DNA from: Microbacterium sp. 4R-513
Lineage (GTDB): Bacteria > Actinomycetota > Actinomycetes > Actinomycetales > Microbacteriaceae
Length of the DNA stretch: 64,000 bases
Assembly: GCF_011046485.1 (NCBI RefSeq)
Contig: NZ_CP049256.1
Span: 3,658,001 to 3,722,000 of the forward strand
Direction: 5' to 3'
A program made the position numbers and the translations under genes. The notes beneath the pieces were generated by a model. It saw nothing but the letters and a program-made list of their open reading frames with translations. It made no database searches and was not told where the DNA came from. This document shows, in pieces, positions 1 to 8,157 of the stretch. Positions within the stretch are counted from its first letter, which is position 1; each line of letters starts with the position of its first letter.

Positions 1-1233
1 CTGCACGGCGGCGCCTACACCTACGGCGCGGGCAGCCAGCCCATGTACGACGCCCGCAGCCTGGTCTGCGCGGGCGACGTCGTCGTCGTGACGCTCAACT
101 ACCGCATCGGGGCGGTCGGCTTCCTCGACCTGTCGTCGTTCTCCACCGCCGACGAGGAGTACGACGGCAATCTCGCGCTGAAGGATGTGCTGTTGGCGCT
201 GCGATGGGTGCAGGACAACATCGCCGCGTTCGGCGGCGACCCGAGCCGCGTGTGCGTCTTCGGTGAGTCCGCGGGCGGGGGCCTCGTGACCACGCTCCTC
301 GCGACGCCGTCTGCCGCCGGCCTCTTCCACCGGGCGATCGCCGAGTCCTCGCCCGCCACGAGCATGTACGGAACGGCGCGTGCGCGCGGCGTCGCGCAGC
401 AGTTCCTCCGCGAGGCGGGGCTGGATGCCTCGACCGCCGCCGGCGCGCGGAGCCTCAGCGTCGACGCGGTCGTCGCGGCCGGCACGGCGGTGTACGCCGC
501 GGTGCCCACCGGCGCCCCGGGAACCCTCGCATTCGCGCCCGTCGTCGACGGCCACCTCCTGCCGGAGCCGCCGGCCGACGTCCTCTCGTCGGGTCGGGGC
601 CTCCCCGTGCCGCTCATGATCGGCACGAACCGGGACGAGGCATCCTTCTTCACGCGCATGAAGAGCCCCCTCATGCCGGTGACCGAGGAGCGCCTGCTGA
701 AGATGTTCGCCGACATGCGCGCGGAGCGGCCCGACCTGCCGCTGCCGACCCGCGCACAGGTGCTCGAGGCCTACGACGGCGTTCGGCAGAGGGCGGTCGG
801 AGCGGGGGTCGCACGCGACATCGCGTTCCGGCTGCCGACGCTGTGGGTCGCGGAGGGCCACAGCCGCGTCGCCGACACGTGGCTCTACCGGTTCGATCAT
901 GCAACGCGCGCCCTCGACGCGCTGGGAATCGGCGCGACGCACGGCGCGGAGCTCGCCTACGTGTGGGGGAACTTCCGCCGGGGCCGCGTCGACCCGACCT
1001 TCTGGCTCGGCGGCCGGCGGGCCGCCGAGGCGGTCTCTCGGCGCGTGCAGGCGCGGTGGCTGGCCTTCGCCCACGGCGAGGCTCCGGACGCGGGAGGCGA
1101 TGCCCCCTCCTGGCCGGCGTACGACGCCGAGTCGCGGTGGACGCTCGTCATCGACGACCGCGACCGGGCCGTCCCCGATCTCGATGCGCCGCTGCGCCGC
1201 AGCTGGGGCGACCGCGTGCTGTCCTTCGGCTGA
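1..1233 (+). CDS. Type-B carboxylesterase, 5' end outside window
   Basis: This is an alpha/beta-hydrolase of the cholinesterase/carboxylesterase type-B family, which hydrolyses carboxylic esters. The reading frame is open from base 1, so the gene starts upstream; 410 residues are visible. The oxyanion-hole motif HGG lies at visible residues 2-4, the nucleophile sits in GESAGG near residue 90, the acidic residue is probably the Glu of TNRDEASFF near 213, and the catalytic His is in HGAELAYVWG near 314. All three catalytic residues are therefore present and the C-terminus is complete. The family is about 500 residues long, so roughly 90 residues are missing. There is no signal for substrate specificity. 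The next gene converges on it from the right. Confidence 0.93.
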   Translation: MHGGAYTYGAGSQPMYDARSLVCAGDVVVVTLNYRIGAVGFLDLSSFSTADEEYDGNLALKDVLLALRWVQDNIAAFGGDPSRVCVFGESAGGGLVTTLLATPSAAGLFHRAIAESSPATSMYGTARARGVAQQFLREAGLDASTAAGARSLSVDAVVAAGTAVYAAVPTGAPGTLAFAPVVDGHLLPEPPADVLSSGRGLPVPLMIGTNRDEASFFTRMKSPLMPVTEERLLKMFADMRAERPDLPLPTRAQVLEAYDGVRQRAVGAGVARDIAFRLPTLWVAEGHSRVADTWLYRFDHATRALDALGIGATHGAELAYVWGNFRRGRVDPTFWLGGRRAAEAVSRRVQARWLAFAHGEAPDAGGDAPSWPAYDAESRWTLVIDDRDRAVPDLDAPLRRSWGDRVLSFG

Positions 1234-1264
1234 CGCGCCCGGTTTCGTCGCGGATCCGCCGCGA

Positions 1265-2087
1265 TCAGCGCGGAACGTCTATCGGAGCCGTCGTCGTGCG
1301 GTCGGGGTCGAAAGGGTCCGAGCGCGCCGCCTCGGGGCCGGGTCCGGAGCGGCCCCGGCGCAGTCCCTCGAGGTGCTCCTCTTCCCGGCGGTGGGCGTCG
1401 GCGAGCCAGTCCCAGCCCGCGGGCTCGCCGGCCGGCCGCTGCGGCAGCGGCGGGCGCGGGGGCACGACGACCTCGCTGCCGGTGTCGTCGGTCTCGAGCG
1501 CCTCGACGTGGTCGCCGTCGTCGGCGTCGTCGTCGGGGGTCGGCTGCGGCATCCGTCCCCCCCATGCCCAGGGGGTGACCCGACACGAACCCGCGCAGGC
1601 CCGCCTGCTGGATAACCCGTTGGATCGTCAGGCCGCGCGCGTCGGGGTCGCCGACGAAGCGGATCTCGCGCAGGCCCTGCTCCTGGGCCGCCGATTCGAA
1701 GACGAAGTGGCCGTAGCCGAGGATGCGGCCGACGAACGGCTTGTGGACCGAGATGTCGAGGATGCGCGAGAGGGGCATGGTCGCGATGCGCTGGGACAGG
1801 ATGCCGTGCACACGGAACACGCGCATGTTCGTGATGACGAAGCGGTCCATGCGGCGCTCGAGGATCCGCCACCCCGCGTGCACGACGATCGCCGCGCCGA
1901 GGAGGAAAGGGACGAGCGGCATCCACGACACCTGCGCGGGCGTGAAGGGCGACAGCAGCACGAGGAGCAGCCCGCCGCTCAGCTCCAGCATCGCCACGAC
2001 CATCGCGGCCCAGTGCTTGCGCACCTCGTCGACCACCACCTCGCCCTGATCGGCGATGAGGTGCTTGTCGATCCGCGGATCGAGCAA
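1265..2087 (-). CDS. PH-domain membrane protein, apparent frameshift near C-terminus
   Basis: This is a bacterial PH-domain (bPH2-type) protein. Two hydrophobic segments (about residues 28-65, a helical hairpin) are followed by the PH-like core containing RMDRFVITNMRVFRVHG and ISVHKPFVGRILGYGHFVF. I choose the TTG at 2087, just after the stop of the upstream 55-residue gene, because the conserved part begins at LLDPRIDKHL. The frame breaks in a run of seven C at 1557-1563. Removing one base joins GHPLGMGG to an acidic, proline-rich tail (1265-1552) whose codons regain G/C in third position. The unshifted frame becomes an implausible Arg-rich sequence. I treat the break as a probable sequence error. 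The function is unknown; such proteins are usually membrane-associated. Confidence 0.72.
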
Positions 2088-2089
2088 GG

Positions 2090-2257
2090 TCAGCCGGCGG
2101 CGAGGGTGCCGAAGAAGCTGACGACCGCGGCGCCGGCCCCCCAGACGGCGCCGACGGCGCCCTGGACGGCGTTCGCGGCATCCTCTGGTCTGGTCACGAG
2201 ATAGAACACGGCGAAGGCGATGACGAGCCCGATGGCGACACGCTTGACGATCTTCAC
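2090..2257 (-). CDS. Small membrane protein, 55 residues
   Basis: A GTG-started reading frame beginning VKIVKRVAIGLVIAFAVFYL has a positively charged N-terminus, one membrane segment (about residues 8-21), a short charged turn (TRPEDAANA) and a second weakly hydrophobic Ala/Gly/Val-rich stretch ending in TLAAG. Its stop codon lies two bases before the TTG start of the PH-domain gene, so the two are probably translated together. The G/C-rich third positions and the lipid-facing composition argue that it is real. No family is recognised. Confidence 0.6.
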   Translation of the reverse strand: MKIVKRVAIGLVIAFAVFYLVTRPEDAANAVQGAVGAVWGAGAAVVSFFGTLAAG

Positions 2258-2405
2258 GGCGAGGAGGGTCCCTTCGGGTAGCAGAAGAAAGCGATCCCCC
2301 CGGACGCATACCGTGTCTTTCTATCGCACGACCGGCCGTCGACGGTCGACCGACACGATGATCGGCGCGTCGCACCCCCCATCAGCGCACGTAGGCTCTG
2401 TGTTC

Positions 2406-2888
2406 GTGAGCACCTCGGCACCGCCCCTTCGCATCGTCACCCCGCGCGGACGGCTCATCGCGCTCGCGATCGTGTGCGCGGTCATCGCGGCCCTCGGCGT
2501 CGTGGTCTATCTCGTCAATCCGCAGGAGCCGCTGAACATCATCCTCGGTGCGGCCGCCGTCGGCGTGTTCGGCGTCGGCGGGGGCATCTCGCTCGTCAGT
2601 CAGTTCCGTCGCAGCACCCTGCTCACCGCCGACGAACAGGGCATCCGCATCGAGGGTCGTGTGACCGTCCCCTGGTCGGCGATCGACCGGATCGGCACGA
2701 CGCAGACCGCAGTCGGCATCCGTCTTCGGGACCCGAAGGCGGTGGCGGATGCCGCCCCCGGCGTCTACACGCTCGAGGGACTCAAGGCGAACCGGTCCGC
2801 GACGGGCTGGGACCTCACATTCGAGGAGCGCCTGCTCGGCCGCCCGCCGCGGGAGGCCGCGGCTGCCTTGCGCGCCCGCCAGCCCTGA
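2406..2888 (+). CDS. Two-helix membrane protein with PH-like C-terminal domain
   Basis: I choose the GTG at 2406 (VSTSAPPLRIVTPRGR); upstream in-frame codons are Arg-rich and non-coding in character. The 160-residue protein has two predicted membrane helices (about residues 19-39 and 46-70) and then a soluble domain beginning STLLTADEQGIRIEGRVTVPW, which resembles the small PH-like STM3941 type of domain. It runs convergently into the alcohol dehydrogenase gene, and both stops sit on a shared hairpin. The function is unknown. Confidence 0.7.
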   Translation: MSTSAPPLRIVTPRGRLIALAIVCAVIAALGVVVYLVNPQEPLNIILGAAAVGVFGVGGGISLVSQFRRSTLLTADEQGIRIEGRVTVPWSAIDRIGTTQTAVGIRLRDPKAVADAAPGVYTLEGLKANRSATGWDLTFEERLLGRPPREAAAALRARQP

Positions 2889-2901
2889 GCCCGGCTCAGG
2901 G
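2883..2901. terminator. Bidirectional hairpin terminator
   Basis: CCCTGAG and CTCAGGG arms of 7 bp flank a 5-nt loop, placed exactly over the stop codons of two convergent genes. There is no T tract, as is common at actinobacterial terminators. Confidence 0.5.
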
Positions 2902-3945
2902 GCGCAGCAGCACCTTGATCGCGCGGCGCTCGTCCATCGCGGCGTAGGCCTCGGCGGCTTCGCCGAGCGGGAGCTCGAGGTCGAAGACGCGGCCCGGCTG
3001 GATGGCTCCCGAACGCACGTCGGGGAGGAGCTCCTCGATGTACCCGCGCACCGGCGCGACGCCGCCGTTCACGCCGACGTTTCGTCCGAACATCGCCCGC
3101 ACCGGCAGCTCGGGGCCGCCGTTGGGAACGCCCACGTAGCCGACCATTCCGCCGGGACGGGTGGAGCGCAGCGCCTGGTCCATCGACTCCTTGGTGCCGA
3201 CGCACTCGAGAACGCGGTCGGCGCCGATGCCACCGGTGAGCTCCTGAACGCGGGCTACACCCTCGTCGCCGCGCTCCTCGACGATGTGCGTCGCGCCGAA
3301 CTCGCGCGCGAGCGCCTGGCGCGTCTCGTGCCGCGACATCGCGATGATCGTGGTCGCGCCGAGGCGCTTGGCGGCGATGATGGCGCACAGGCCCACCGCG
3401 CCGTCGCCGACGACGGCGACCGAGTCGCCGGGGCCGACACCGGCCGAGACGGCGGCGTGGTGGCCCGTGCCCATGACGTCGCTCAGCGTGAGCAGGCCGG
3501 GGATCTCGTCGTCGTCCACCGGCCCGGGCACGACCGCGAGCGTTCCGTCGGCGAGCGGCACGCGGACGCGCTCGCCCTGCCCGCCGTCGGCGAAGCCGCC
3601 GAAGCGGTCGTCACTGCCCCACCAGCCACCGGTGAGGCACGACGTGCTCACGCCGTTGCGGCAGTTCGCGCACGTGCCGTCGCACACGTAGAACGGGGCG
3701 ATCACGAAGTCGCCCGGCTTGACGTCGCGCACCTCGGGGCCGACCTCTTCGACGACGCCGACGAACTCGTGGCCGATGCGATGCGGCTCGCGGGTCGGCG
3801 TGACGCCACGGTAGGGCCACAGGTCGGACCCGCAGACACACGCGGCGACGACGCGCACGAGGGCGTCGCCGCCGGTGGACAGGGTCGGGTCGGGGACTTC
3901 TTCGACACGGATGTCGCGGGCGGCGTGGATGACGGTTGCGAGCAT
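2896..3945 (-). CDS. Zinc-dependent alcohol dehydrogenase
   Basis: This is a medium-chain dehydrogenase/reductase of 349 residues with both zinc sites. Catalytic zinc ligands are C38 (CGSD) and H59/E60 (GHE). Structural zinc ligands form a cysteine cluster in CDGTCANCRNGVSTSC (about 89-104). The nucleotide-binding GxGxxG is GDGAVG near residue 172. The protein should oxidise or reduce an alcohol/aldehyde with NAD(P); the substrate cannot be told. It lies 20 bases downstream of an NAD(P)-binding oxidoreductase gene on the same strand, so the two probably form an operon. Confidence 0.92.
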   Translation of the reverse strand: MLATVIHAARDIRVEEVPDPTLSTGGDALVRVVAACVCGSDLWPYRGVTPTREPHRIGHEFVGVVEEVGPEVRDVKPGDFVIAPFYVCDGTCANCRNGVSTSCLTGGWWGSDDRFGGFADGGQGERVRVPLADGTLAVVPGPVDDDEIPGLLTLSDVMGTGHHAAVSAGVGPGDSVAVVGDGAVGLCAIIAAKRLGATTIIAMSRHETRQALAREFGATHIVEERGDEGVARVQELTGGIGADRVLECVGTKESMDQALRSTRPGGMVGYVGVPNGGPELPVRAMFGRNVGVNGGVAPVRGYIEELLPDVRSGAIQPGRVFDLELPLGEAAEAYAAMDERRAIKVLLRP

Positions 3946-3965
3946 GATCCGAGCCTACGGGCGGT

Positions 3966-4625
3966 TCAGGATGCCGCGGACCTGAGCGCCTCTTCGATCG
4001 CGACGTCGCCCGCACCGAACCGGAAGGTGCGCCCGATCGTCGAGGCCGGGTCGTCGAGCACCGCCGCCACGACGGCGGCGACGTCGGCCCGCGAGACGGC
4101 GTCCTCACCCTCCGCGGGATCGAGTGCGATGCGCCCGGTCGGCGGATCGAGGGTGAGAGTGCCCGGCGCGAGGATCGTCCAGTCCAGACCGCTCGCACGA
4201 AGATGCTCGTCGGCGGCGAGCTTGGCGTCGGCGTAGGGGAAGAACGAGCTGTCCTCGGGGACGCCGTGGTCCTCCTTCGAGCCGACCCACGACACCATGA
4301 CGTACCGCCGCACGTCGGCCGCGACGGCGGCGTCGATCGAACGGATCGCGGCATCGCGGTCGACGGCGTACGTGCGCTCGGGGTCGCCGCCTCCGGCGCC
4401 CGCGGACCACACGACGGTGTCGTTCCCTGCGACGAGATTCGTCAGTTGGTCGAGGTCGAACTTCTCGATGTCGGCGAGGAGGAACTGCGCCCCCGTCTCG
4501 AGCACGTCGTCCTGGTGCTCGGGATTGCGGATGACGCCCGTCACGGTGTCTCCGCGTTCCGCCAGGATGCGCTCGAGGAGGAGAGCGACTTTGCCGTGTC
4601 CGCCGATGATGAGGATGCGCGCCAT
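3966..4625 (-). CDS. NAD(P)-binding oxidoreductase, atypical SDR (NmrA/YwnB-like)
   Basis: The 219-residue protein opens with the Rossmann motif MARILIIGGHGKVALLLERIL, typical of atypical short-chain dehydrogenases that act as redox sensors or epimerase-like enzymes. It has WSAGAG after beta-4 and YMVSWVGSK in the position of the catalytic region, without a clear YxxxK. It is first in a two-gene unit with the zinc alcohol dehydrogenase. The substrate is unknown. Confidence 0.85.
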   Translation of the reverse strand: MARILIIGGHGKVALLLERILAERGDTVTGVIRNPEHQDDVLETGAQFLLADIEKFDLDQLTNLVAGNDTVVWSAGAGGGDPERTYAVDRDAAIRSIDAAVAADVRRYVMVSWVGSKEDHGVPEDSSFFPYADAKLAADEHLRASGLDWTILAPGTLTLDPPTGRIALDPAEGEDAVSRADVAAVVAAVLDDPASTIGRTFRFGAGDVAIEEALRSAAS

Positions 4626-4771
4626 GGATGGTCCTTCCGTCTCGCTCAGCCTAGGGAGGGCGGCGATGCCGAGGCAGGGCTTGCGCGTCGCTCAGCGAGA
4701 CCGTAGGAGGCCGCGTCGCCGGAGAACGCGAAAGTCGTGCGGGACCCCGCGCTTGTTGCCACGATGGACCC

Positions 4772-5068
4772 ATGTGGATCGGCTGGATCGAGTTCGACAT
4801 CCTCCTCGGCGACGTCCACTCCCTCAAGGAGAAGCGCAGCCTCATCCGACCGCTCATCGCCGAGCTGCGGCGTCGAACCGAGGGATCCGTCGCCGAGGTG
4901 GGGCTGCAGGATCTCCACCGGCGCACGTCGGTCGGAGTGGGGGTCGTGTCGGGAGACCCCGCGCATGCCCGCCACATCCTGGATCATGCGGAGTCGGTCG
5001 TGCTGGAGCATCCCGAACTGACCCTCCTCGCCGCCCGGCGACGCCTCGCCTCGAGCGACGACGACTGA
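4772..5068 (+). CDS. DUF503 (YlxP-like) protein
   Basis: The 98-residue protein begins MWIGWIEFDILLGDVHSLKEKR, and the HSLKEKRS motif with following VAEVGLQDLHRR is the hallmark of DUF503. Members are small dimeric proteins of uncertain role, often near ribosome-assembly genes in Firmicutes; here the gene is isolated from such genes. It ends flush against the convergent TetR gene. Confidence 0.88.
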   Translation: MWIGWIEFDILLGDVHSLKEKRSLIRPLIAELRRRTEGSVAEVGLQDLHRRTSVGVGVVSGDPAHARHILDHAESVVLEHPELTLLAARRRLASSDDD

Positions 5069-5593
5069 TCATCGCGCCAGACCCCGCCGCAGCGTCTCGA
5101 TGCCGAAGGTGAAGGCGGCGTCGATGTCGCCGCCGAGCCGGAACGCGCCGGCGAGCTCCATCTGCACGAAGCCGGTGGCCCATGCGGTGACGAGACGGGC
5201 GGCGTCGAGCGCGTGATCGGCTCCCGCGAGCCCGCCGGCGCTGCGGACGACGGTCACTCCAACACGGTCGAGCACCTCCTGCGGCGCCGCCGTCGCGAAC
5301 ATCAGGCGGAAGCCCTCGGGTCTGTCGTGGGCGAAGGACCGGTAGGTGCGGGCGAGGCCTTCGAGGGAGCCGTCGGACGCCTCGAGCCGCTCGGTGAGGT
5401 CCGCCACGGTCGCCGCTGCGACGGCCGAGACGAGGGCCTCCCGGTCCCGCACGCGCTTGTAGAGGGACGGCGCCCGGACCCCCACCCGCTCGGCGACGCG
5501 CTGCATGGTGACGCCGGCGGGACCGCCCTCCTCGAGGAGCTGGCGCCCGGCTTCGACGATGGCGGCATACGACGTGCGATCTGGGGTCGGCAT
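5069..5593 (-). CDS. TetR-family regulator (WHG-type C-terminus)
   Basis: The 174-residue protein has an N-terminal helix-turn-helix (about residues 9-55; VTMQRVAERVGVRAPSLYKRVRDRE) and a ligand domain of the WHG type common beside metabolic enzymes. It is divergent from a metallo-beta-lactamase-fold hydrolase, and the 86-bp gap carries overlapping promoters and repeated TAGCCAT half-sites, so it probably represses that hydrolase and itself. Confidence 0.92.
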   Translation of the reverse strand: MPTPDRTSYAAIVEAGRQLLEEGGPAGVTMQRVAERVGVRAPSLYKRVRDREALVSAVAAATVADLTERLEASDGSLEGLARTYRSFAHDRPEGFRLMFATAAPQEVLDRVGVTVVRSAGGLAGADHALDAARLVTAWATGFVQMELAGAFRLGGDIDAAFTFGIETLRRGLAR

Positions 5594-5607
5594 CTGGCCT
5601 CCTACGG

Positions 5608-5655
5608 ATGGCTATTGACAGTAGCCATGATAGCTAACTATCGTAGCCATGACAA
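5608..5655. promoter_or_regulatory. Overlapping divergent promoters with TetR operator
   Basis: On the plus strand TTGACA (5615-5620), an 18-nt spacer and TATCGT (5639-5644) precede the hydrolase gene. On the minus strand TTGTCA (5655-5650), a 17-nt spacer and TATCAT (5632-5627) precede the tetR gene. The two promoters interleave. ATGGCTA (5608-5614) and two copies of TAGCCAT (5622-5628, 5644-5650) plus GATAG-ctaa-CTATC (5629-5642) give symmetry suited to a TetR dimer. Confidence 0.65.
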
Positions 5656-5679
5656 TCTTCCCACCGAAGGGACGCCACC

Positions 5680-6393
5680 ATGAAGCTCGCACCCCATCTG
5701 CACCGCATCGGCAACGACATCGTCGCGGCCTACCTCATCGTCTCGGACGACGGCATCACCGTGATCGACGCCGCGCTGCCGGGACATTGGAAGGATCTCG
5801 AGCGCGAGCTCGCCGAGCTGGGCCGGACGCCGCGGGACATCCGCGGGCTCATCCTGACGCACGGCGACAGCGACCACATCGGCTTCGCCGAACGCCTCCG
5901 CCGCGAATACGGTGCGCCGGTCTTCGTGCACGAGGCGGATGCTCACCGGGCGCGCACGGGCGAGAAGCCGAAGGTGTCCACGGGGCCGATGCGTCTCGTC
6001 CCCACGCTGGGATTCTTCGCCTATGCGCTGCGCAAGCGGGCGATCCCCACCGCGTACGTGTCGGAGGTGGTCGAAGTGCACGACGGCGATGTGCTGGACC
6101 TTCCCGGACAACCCGTGATCGTGGGGATGCCGGGGCACTCGCCGGGCAGCATCGCGGTGCACTCCCGCCTGGCCGACGCCGTCTTCGTGGGCGACGCCCT
6201 CACGACCCGCCACGTGCTCACGGGTCGCAAGGGACTGCAGCCTGCACCCTTCACCGACGATCCCGCCGAGGCATCCGCGTCGCTCGACCGGCTCTCGGGG
6301 CTCGACGCGTCGTGGGTGCTCCCGGGTCATGGGGCGCCGTGGCGCGGATCGCCCGCGGAGGTGGCTGCCGCGGTCCGGGCGGGCGGCGCCTAA
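5680..6393 (+). CDS. Metallo-beta-lactamase-fold hydrolase
   Basis: The 237-residue protein carries the zinc-binding signature HGDSDH (about residues 67-72), a downstream His in MPGHSPGS, and the metal-bridging Asp in FVGDAL, then PGHG near the end: the complete metal site of the MBL fold. A ribosome site AAGGGA sits 8 nt before the ATG. Family members hydrolyse thioesters, lactones and similar bonds; the substrate is not predictable. It is divergent from and probably controlled by the TetR gene at 5069-5593. Confidence 0.9.
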   Translation: MKLAPHLHRIGNDIVAAYLIVSDDGITVIDAALPGHWKDLERELAELGRTPRDIRGLILTHGDSDHIGFAERLRREYGAPVFVHEADAHRARTGEKPKVSTGPMRLVPTLGFFAYALRKRAIPTAYVSEVVEVHDGDVLDLPGQPVIVGMPGHSPGSIAVHSRLADAVFVGDALTTRHVLTGRKGLQPAPFTDDPAEASASLDRLSGLDASWVLPGHGAPWRGSPAEVAAAVRAGGA

Positions 6394-7487
6394 GCAGCCG
6401 CCTCCACGTCACGTTCGGCGACGATCGCCCGCACCGCGTCGCGCCCGGCGCGGTTGGCGCCGACGGTCGACTGCGATGGCCCATATCCGATGAGGAAGAG
6501 CCTCGGCTCGTCGATCGAGCGACCCTCCGCGACGCGGATGCCGCCCTGCGGCGTGCGCAGGCGCAGGGGCGCGAGGTGGTCGATCGCGGCGCGAAAGCCC
6601 GTCGCCCACAGGATGACGTCCGCGGGCTCGAACGATCCCTCGGGCATGCGCACGCCGTCCTCCTCGATCGACGCGAACATCGGATGCCGCACGAGCACTC
6701 CCCGTGCCTGAGCAGCCCTGGCCCACGGGGTCCAGTGCATGCCGGTGACCGAGATGACACTCCCGGGCGGGAGTCCCTCGCGCACCCGTGCCTCGACGCC
6801 CGCGATCGCGGCGACGCGCGCCGGGACGTCGAAGTCGTCCTCGACCCACTGCGGCTCGCGCCGTGTCACCCAGAAGGTGTCGGCCACCCGCGAGATCTCG
6901 TCGAGCAGCTGCACAGCTGAGATTCCGGCGCCGACGATCACGACGCGCCTGCCGGCGAACTCGTCGGCCGACACGAAGTCGCCGACGTGCAGCTGGCGGC
7001 CGCGGAACCGCTCCTGCCCGGGGTAGTGCGGCCAGAACGGCCGCGTCCACGTGCCCGTCGCATTGATGACGTAGCGTGCCGCCCACGTCCCGGCGTCGGT
7101 CTCGACGAGGAGCCGACCCGCCGGATCGTCGTCTTCGCGGCGTACCGCCCGCGCGGCGACCGGACGCTGCACGTCGAGTGCGAACCGCTCCTCGTACTCC
7201 GCGAAGTACGCGGGGAGGATGTCGCGGCTCGCCGCAGCAGGATCGGCCGGCGGCACGGGGAAGCCCGGCAGCTCATGAATGCCGTTGACCGTAGCCATCC
7301 GCAGCGACGCCCACCGGTGCTGCCACGCTCCGCCCGGGGCGTCGTCGGCATCGAGGACGACGAAGGTCTCGTCGCTCGCGACCGCCCGCCCGTCGGGCAC
7401 GAAGCCGCGGCGCTGAAGGTGATACGCGGCCGAGAGTCCCGCCTGCCCTGCCCCGATGACGACGACGTCGACGGGGCGCGGGCTCAT
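6390..7487 (-). CDS. Flavin-dependent monooxygenase-like NAD(P)/FAD protein
   Basis: The 365-residue protein has an N-terminal FAD Rossmann motif (VVIGAGQAGLSAAYHL, about residues 9-24), a GGAWQHRW loop, the FMO-type motif FRGRQLHVGDF, and a second Rossmann motif VVIVGAGISAVQL for NADPH. This suggests an FMO/Baeyer-Villiger-like oxygenase or a related flavoprotein; the short length puts it among the single-component FMO-like (CzcO-type) proteins. Its start ATG overlaps the stop of the upstream tetR gene by 4 nt (ATGA), so the two are co-transcribed. Its end overlaps the convergent hydrolase end by 4 nt. Confidence 0.88.
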   Translation of the reverse strand: MSPRPVDVVVIGAGQAGLSAAYHLQRRGFVPDGRAVASDETFVVLDADDAPGGAWQHRWASLRMATVNGIHELPGFPVPPADPAAASRDILPAYFAEYEERFALDVQRPVAARAVRREDDDPAGRLLVETDAGTWAARYVINATGTWTRPFWPHYPGQERFRGRQLHVGDFVSADEFAGRRVVIVGAGISAVQLLDEISRVADTFWVTRREPQWVEDDFDVPARVAAIAGVEARVREGLPPGSVISVTGMHWTPWARAAQARGVLVRHPMFASIEEDGVRMPEGSFEPADVILWATGFRAAIDHLAPLRLRTPQGGIRVAEGRSIDEPRLFLIGYGPSQSTVGANRAGRDAVRAIVAERDVEAAA

Positions 7488-8095
7488 GACTCGTGGAACG
7501 CCGCCGACCCCGCGTCGATTCCCTCGGCGAGGAACGCCAGCACGGCCTCGGCAGCTTCCTCCCACGGAACCCCGTCGAGCAGATCGGCGGTCGCCAGGGC
7601 CGCCACTCCGTGCACCGAGGCGAACGCCACGAGCGCGAGGCGTGCGGGGCCGCCGCCCTTGGCCTGGCCTGCCGCCTGGCCTTCCTCGATCAGGTCGATG
7701 AGACCGCGCATGCCGGCGTGGCTCTCTTCGAGGAGCTCGGCACTCGCATCTTCGTGCTGCTTCGCCGAATACATGACACCGAGGATCGCGGGATGCGCGA
7801 CGGCGAATTCCACATAGGCGCGGCCGGCAGCCCGCAGCCGTGTGGGGAACGAGGCATCCGTCCCCACCGCCTCCGCGAGACTGCGGTTCATGCGCTCGAA
7901 CCCCTCGAGCGCGATCGCGTCGAGGAGCGCCTGCCGGTCGCGGAAATGACGCGCCGATGCTCCGTGGCTGACGCCGACGTCGCGGGCGAGACCGCGAAGA
8001 GAGAGCGCCTCGGCGCCGTCTTCGTCGATCACGTCCCACGCGCGCGCGAGCAGCGCAGCGCGGAGATTGCCGTGATGGTAGGAGCGGTCTGTCAC
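7484..8095 (-). CDS. TetR-family regulator
   Basis: The helix-turn-helix (ALSLRGLARDVGVSHGASARHF) follows the typical YHHGNLRAALL opening; the C-terminal domain fits the TetR_C_33 type. I choose the GTG at 8095 (VTDRSYHHGNLR) because longer in-frame starts at 8122 and 8140 lie within the palindromic operator. A TATGCT box at 8107-8102 puts the transcript start at about the GTG, so the mRNA may be leaderless. It is co-transcribed with the flavin monooxygenase gene and divergent from an SDR gene, both likely targets. Confidence 0.9.
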   Translation of the reverse strand: MTDRSYHHGNLRAALLARAWDVIDEDGAEALSLRGLARDVGVSHGASARHFRDRQALLDAIALEGFERMNRSLAEAVGTDASFPTRLRAAGRAYVEFAVAHPAILGVMYSAKQHEDASAELLEESHAGMRGLIDLIEEGQAAGQAKGGGPARLALVAFASVHGVAALATADLLDGVPWEEAAEAVLAFLAEGIDAGSAAFHES

Positions 8096-8110
8096 CTGCT
8101 CAGCATAGGG

Positions 8111-8151
8111 CAATGTAGACATTGACAACAATGCTGTCACTGTCTACATTG
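8111..8151. promoter_or_regulatory. Inverted-repeat operator within divergent promoter
   Basis: Perfect 11-bp arms CAATGTAGACA (8111-8121) and TGTCTACATTG (8141-8151) surround the plus-strand promoter TTGACA (8122-8127), 17-nt spacer, TACATT (8145-8150). The site separates the tetR gene (minus) from the SDR gene (plus) and is well placed to repress both. Confidence 0.75.
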
Positions 8152-8157
8152 ATGGGC

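Noticed and set aside
8122..8140. Longer start codons for the second TetR gene
   Set aside because: They fall inside the inverted-repeat operator and promoter, and the added residues do not resemble the family.
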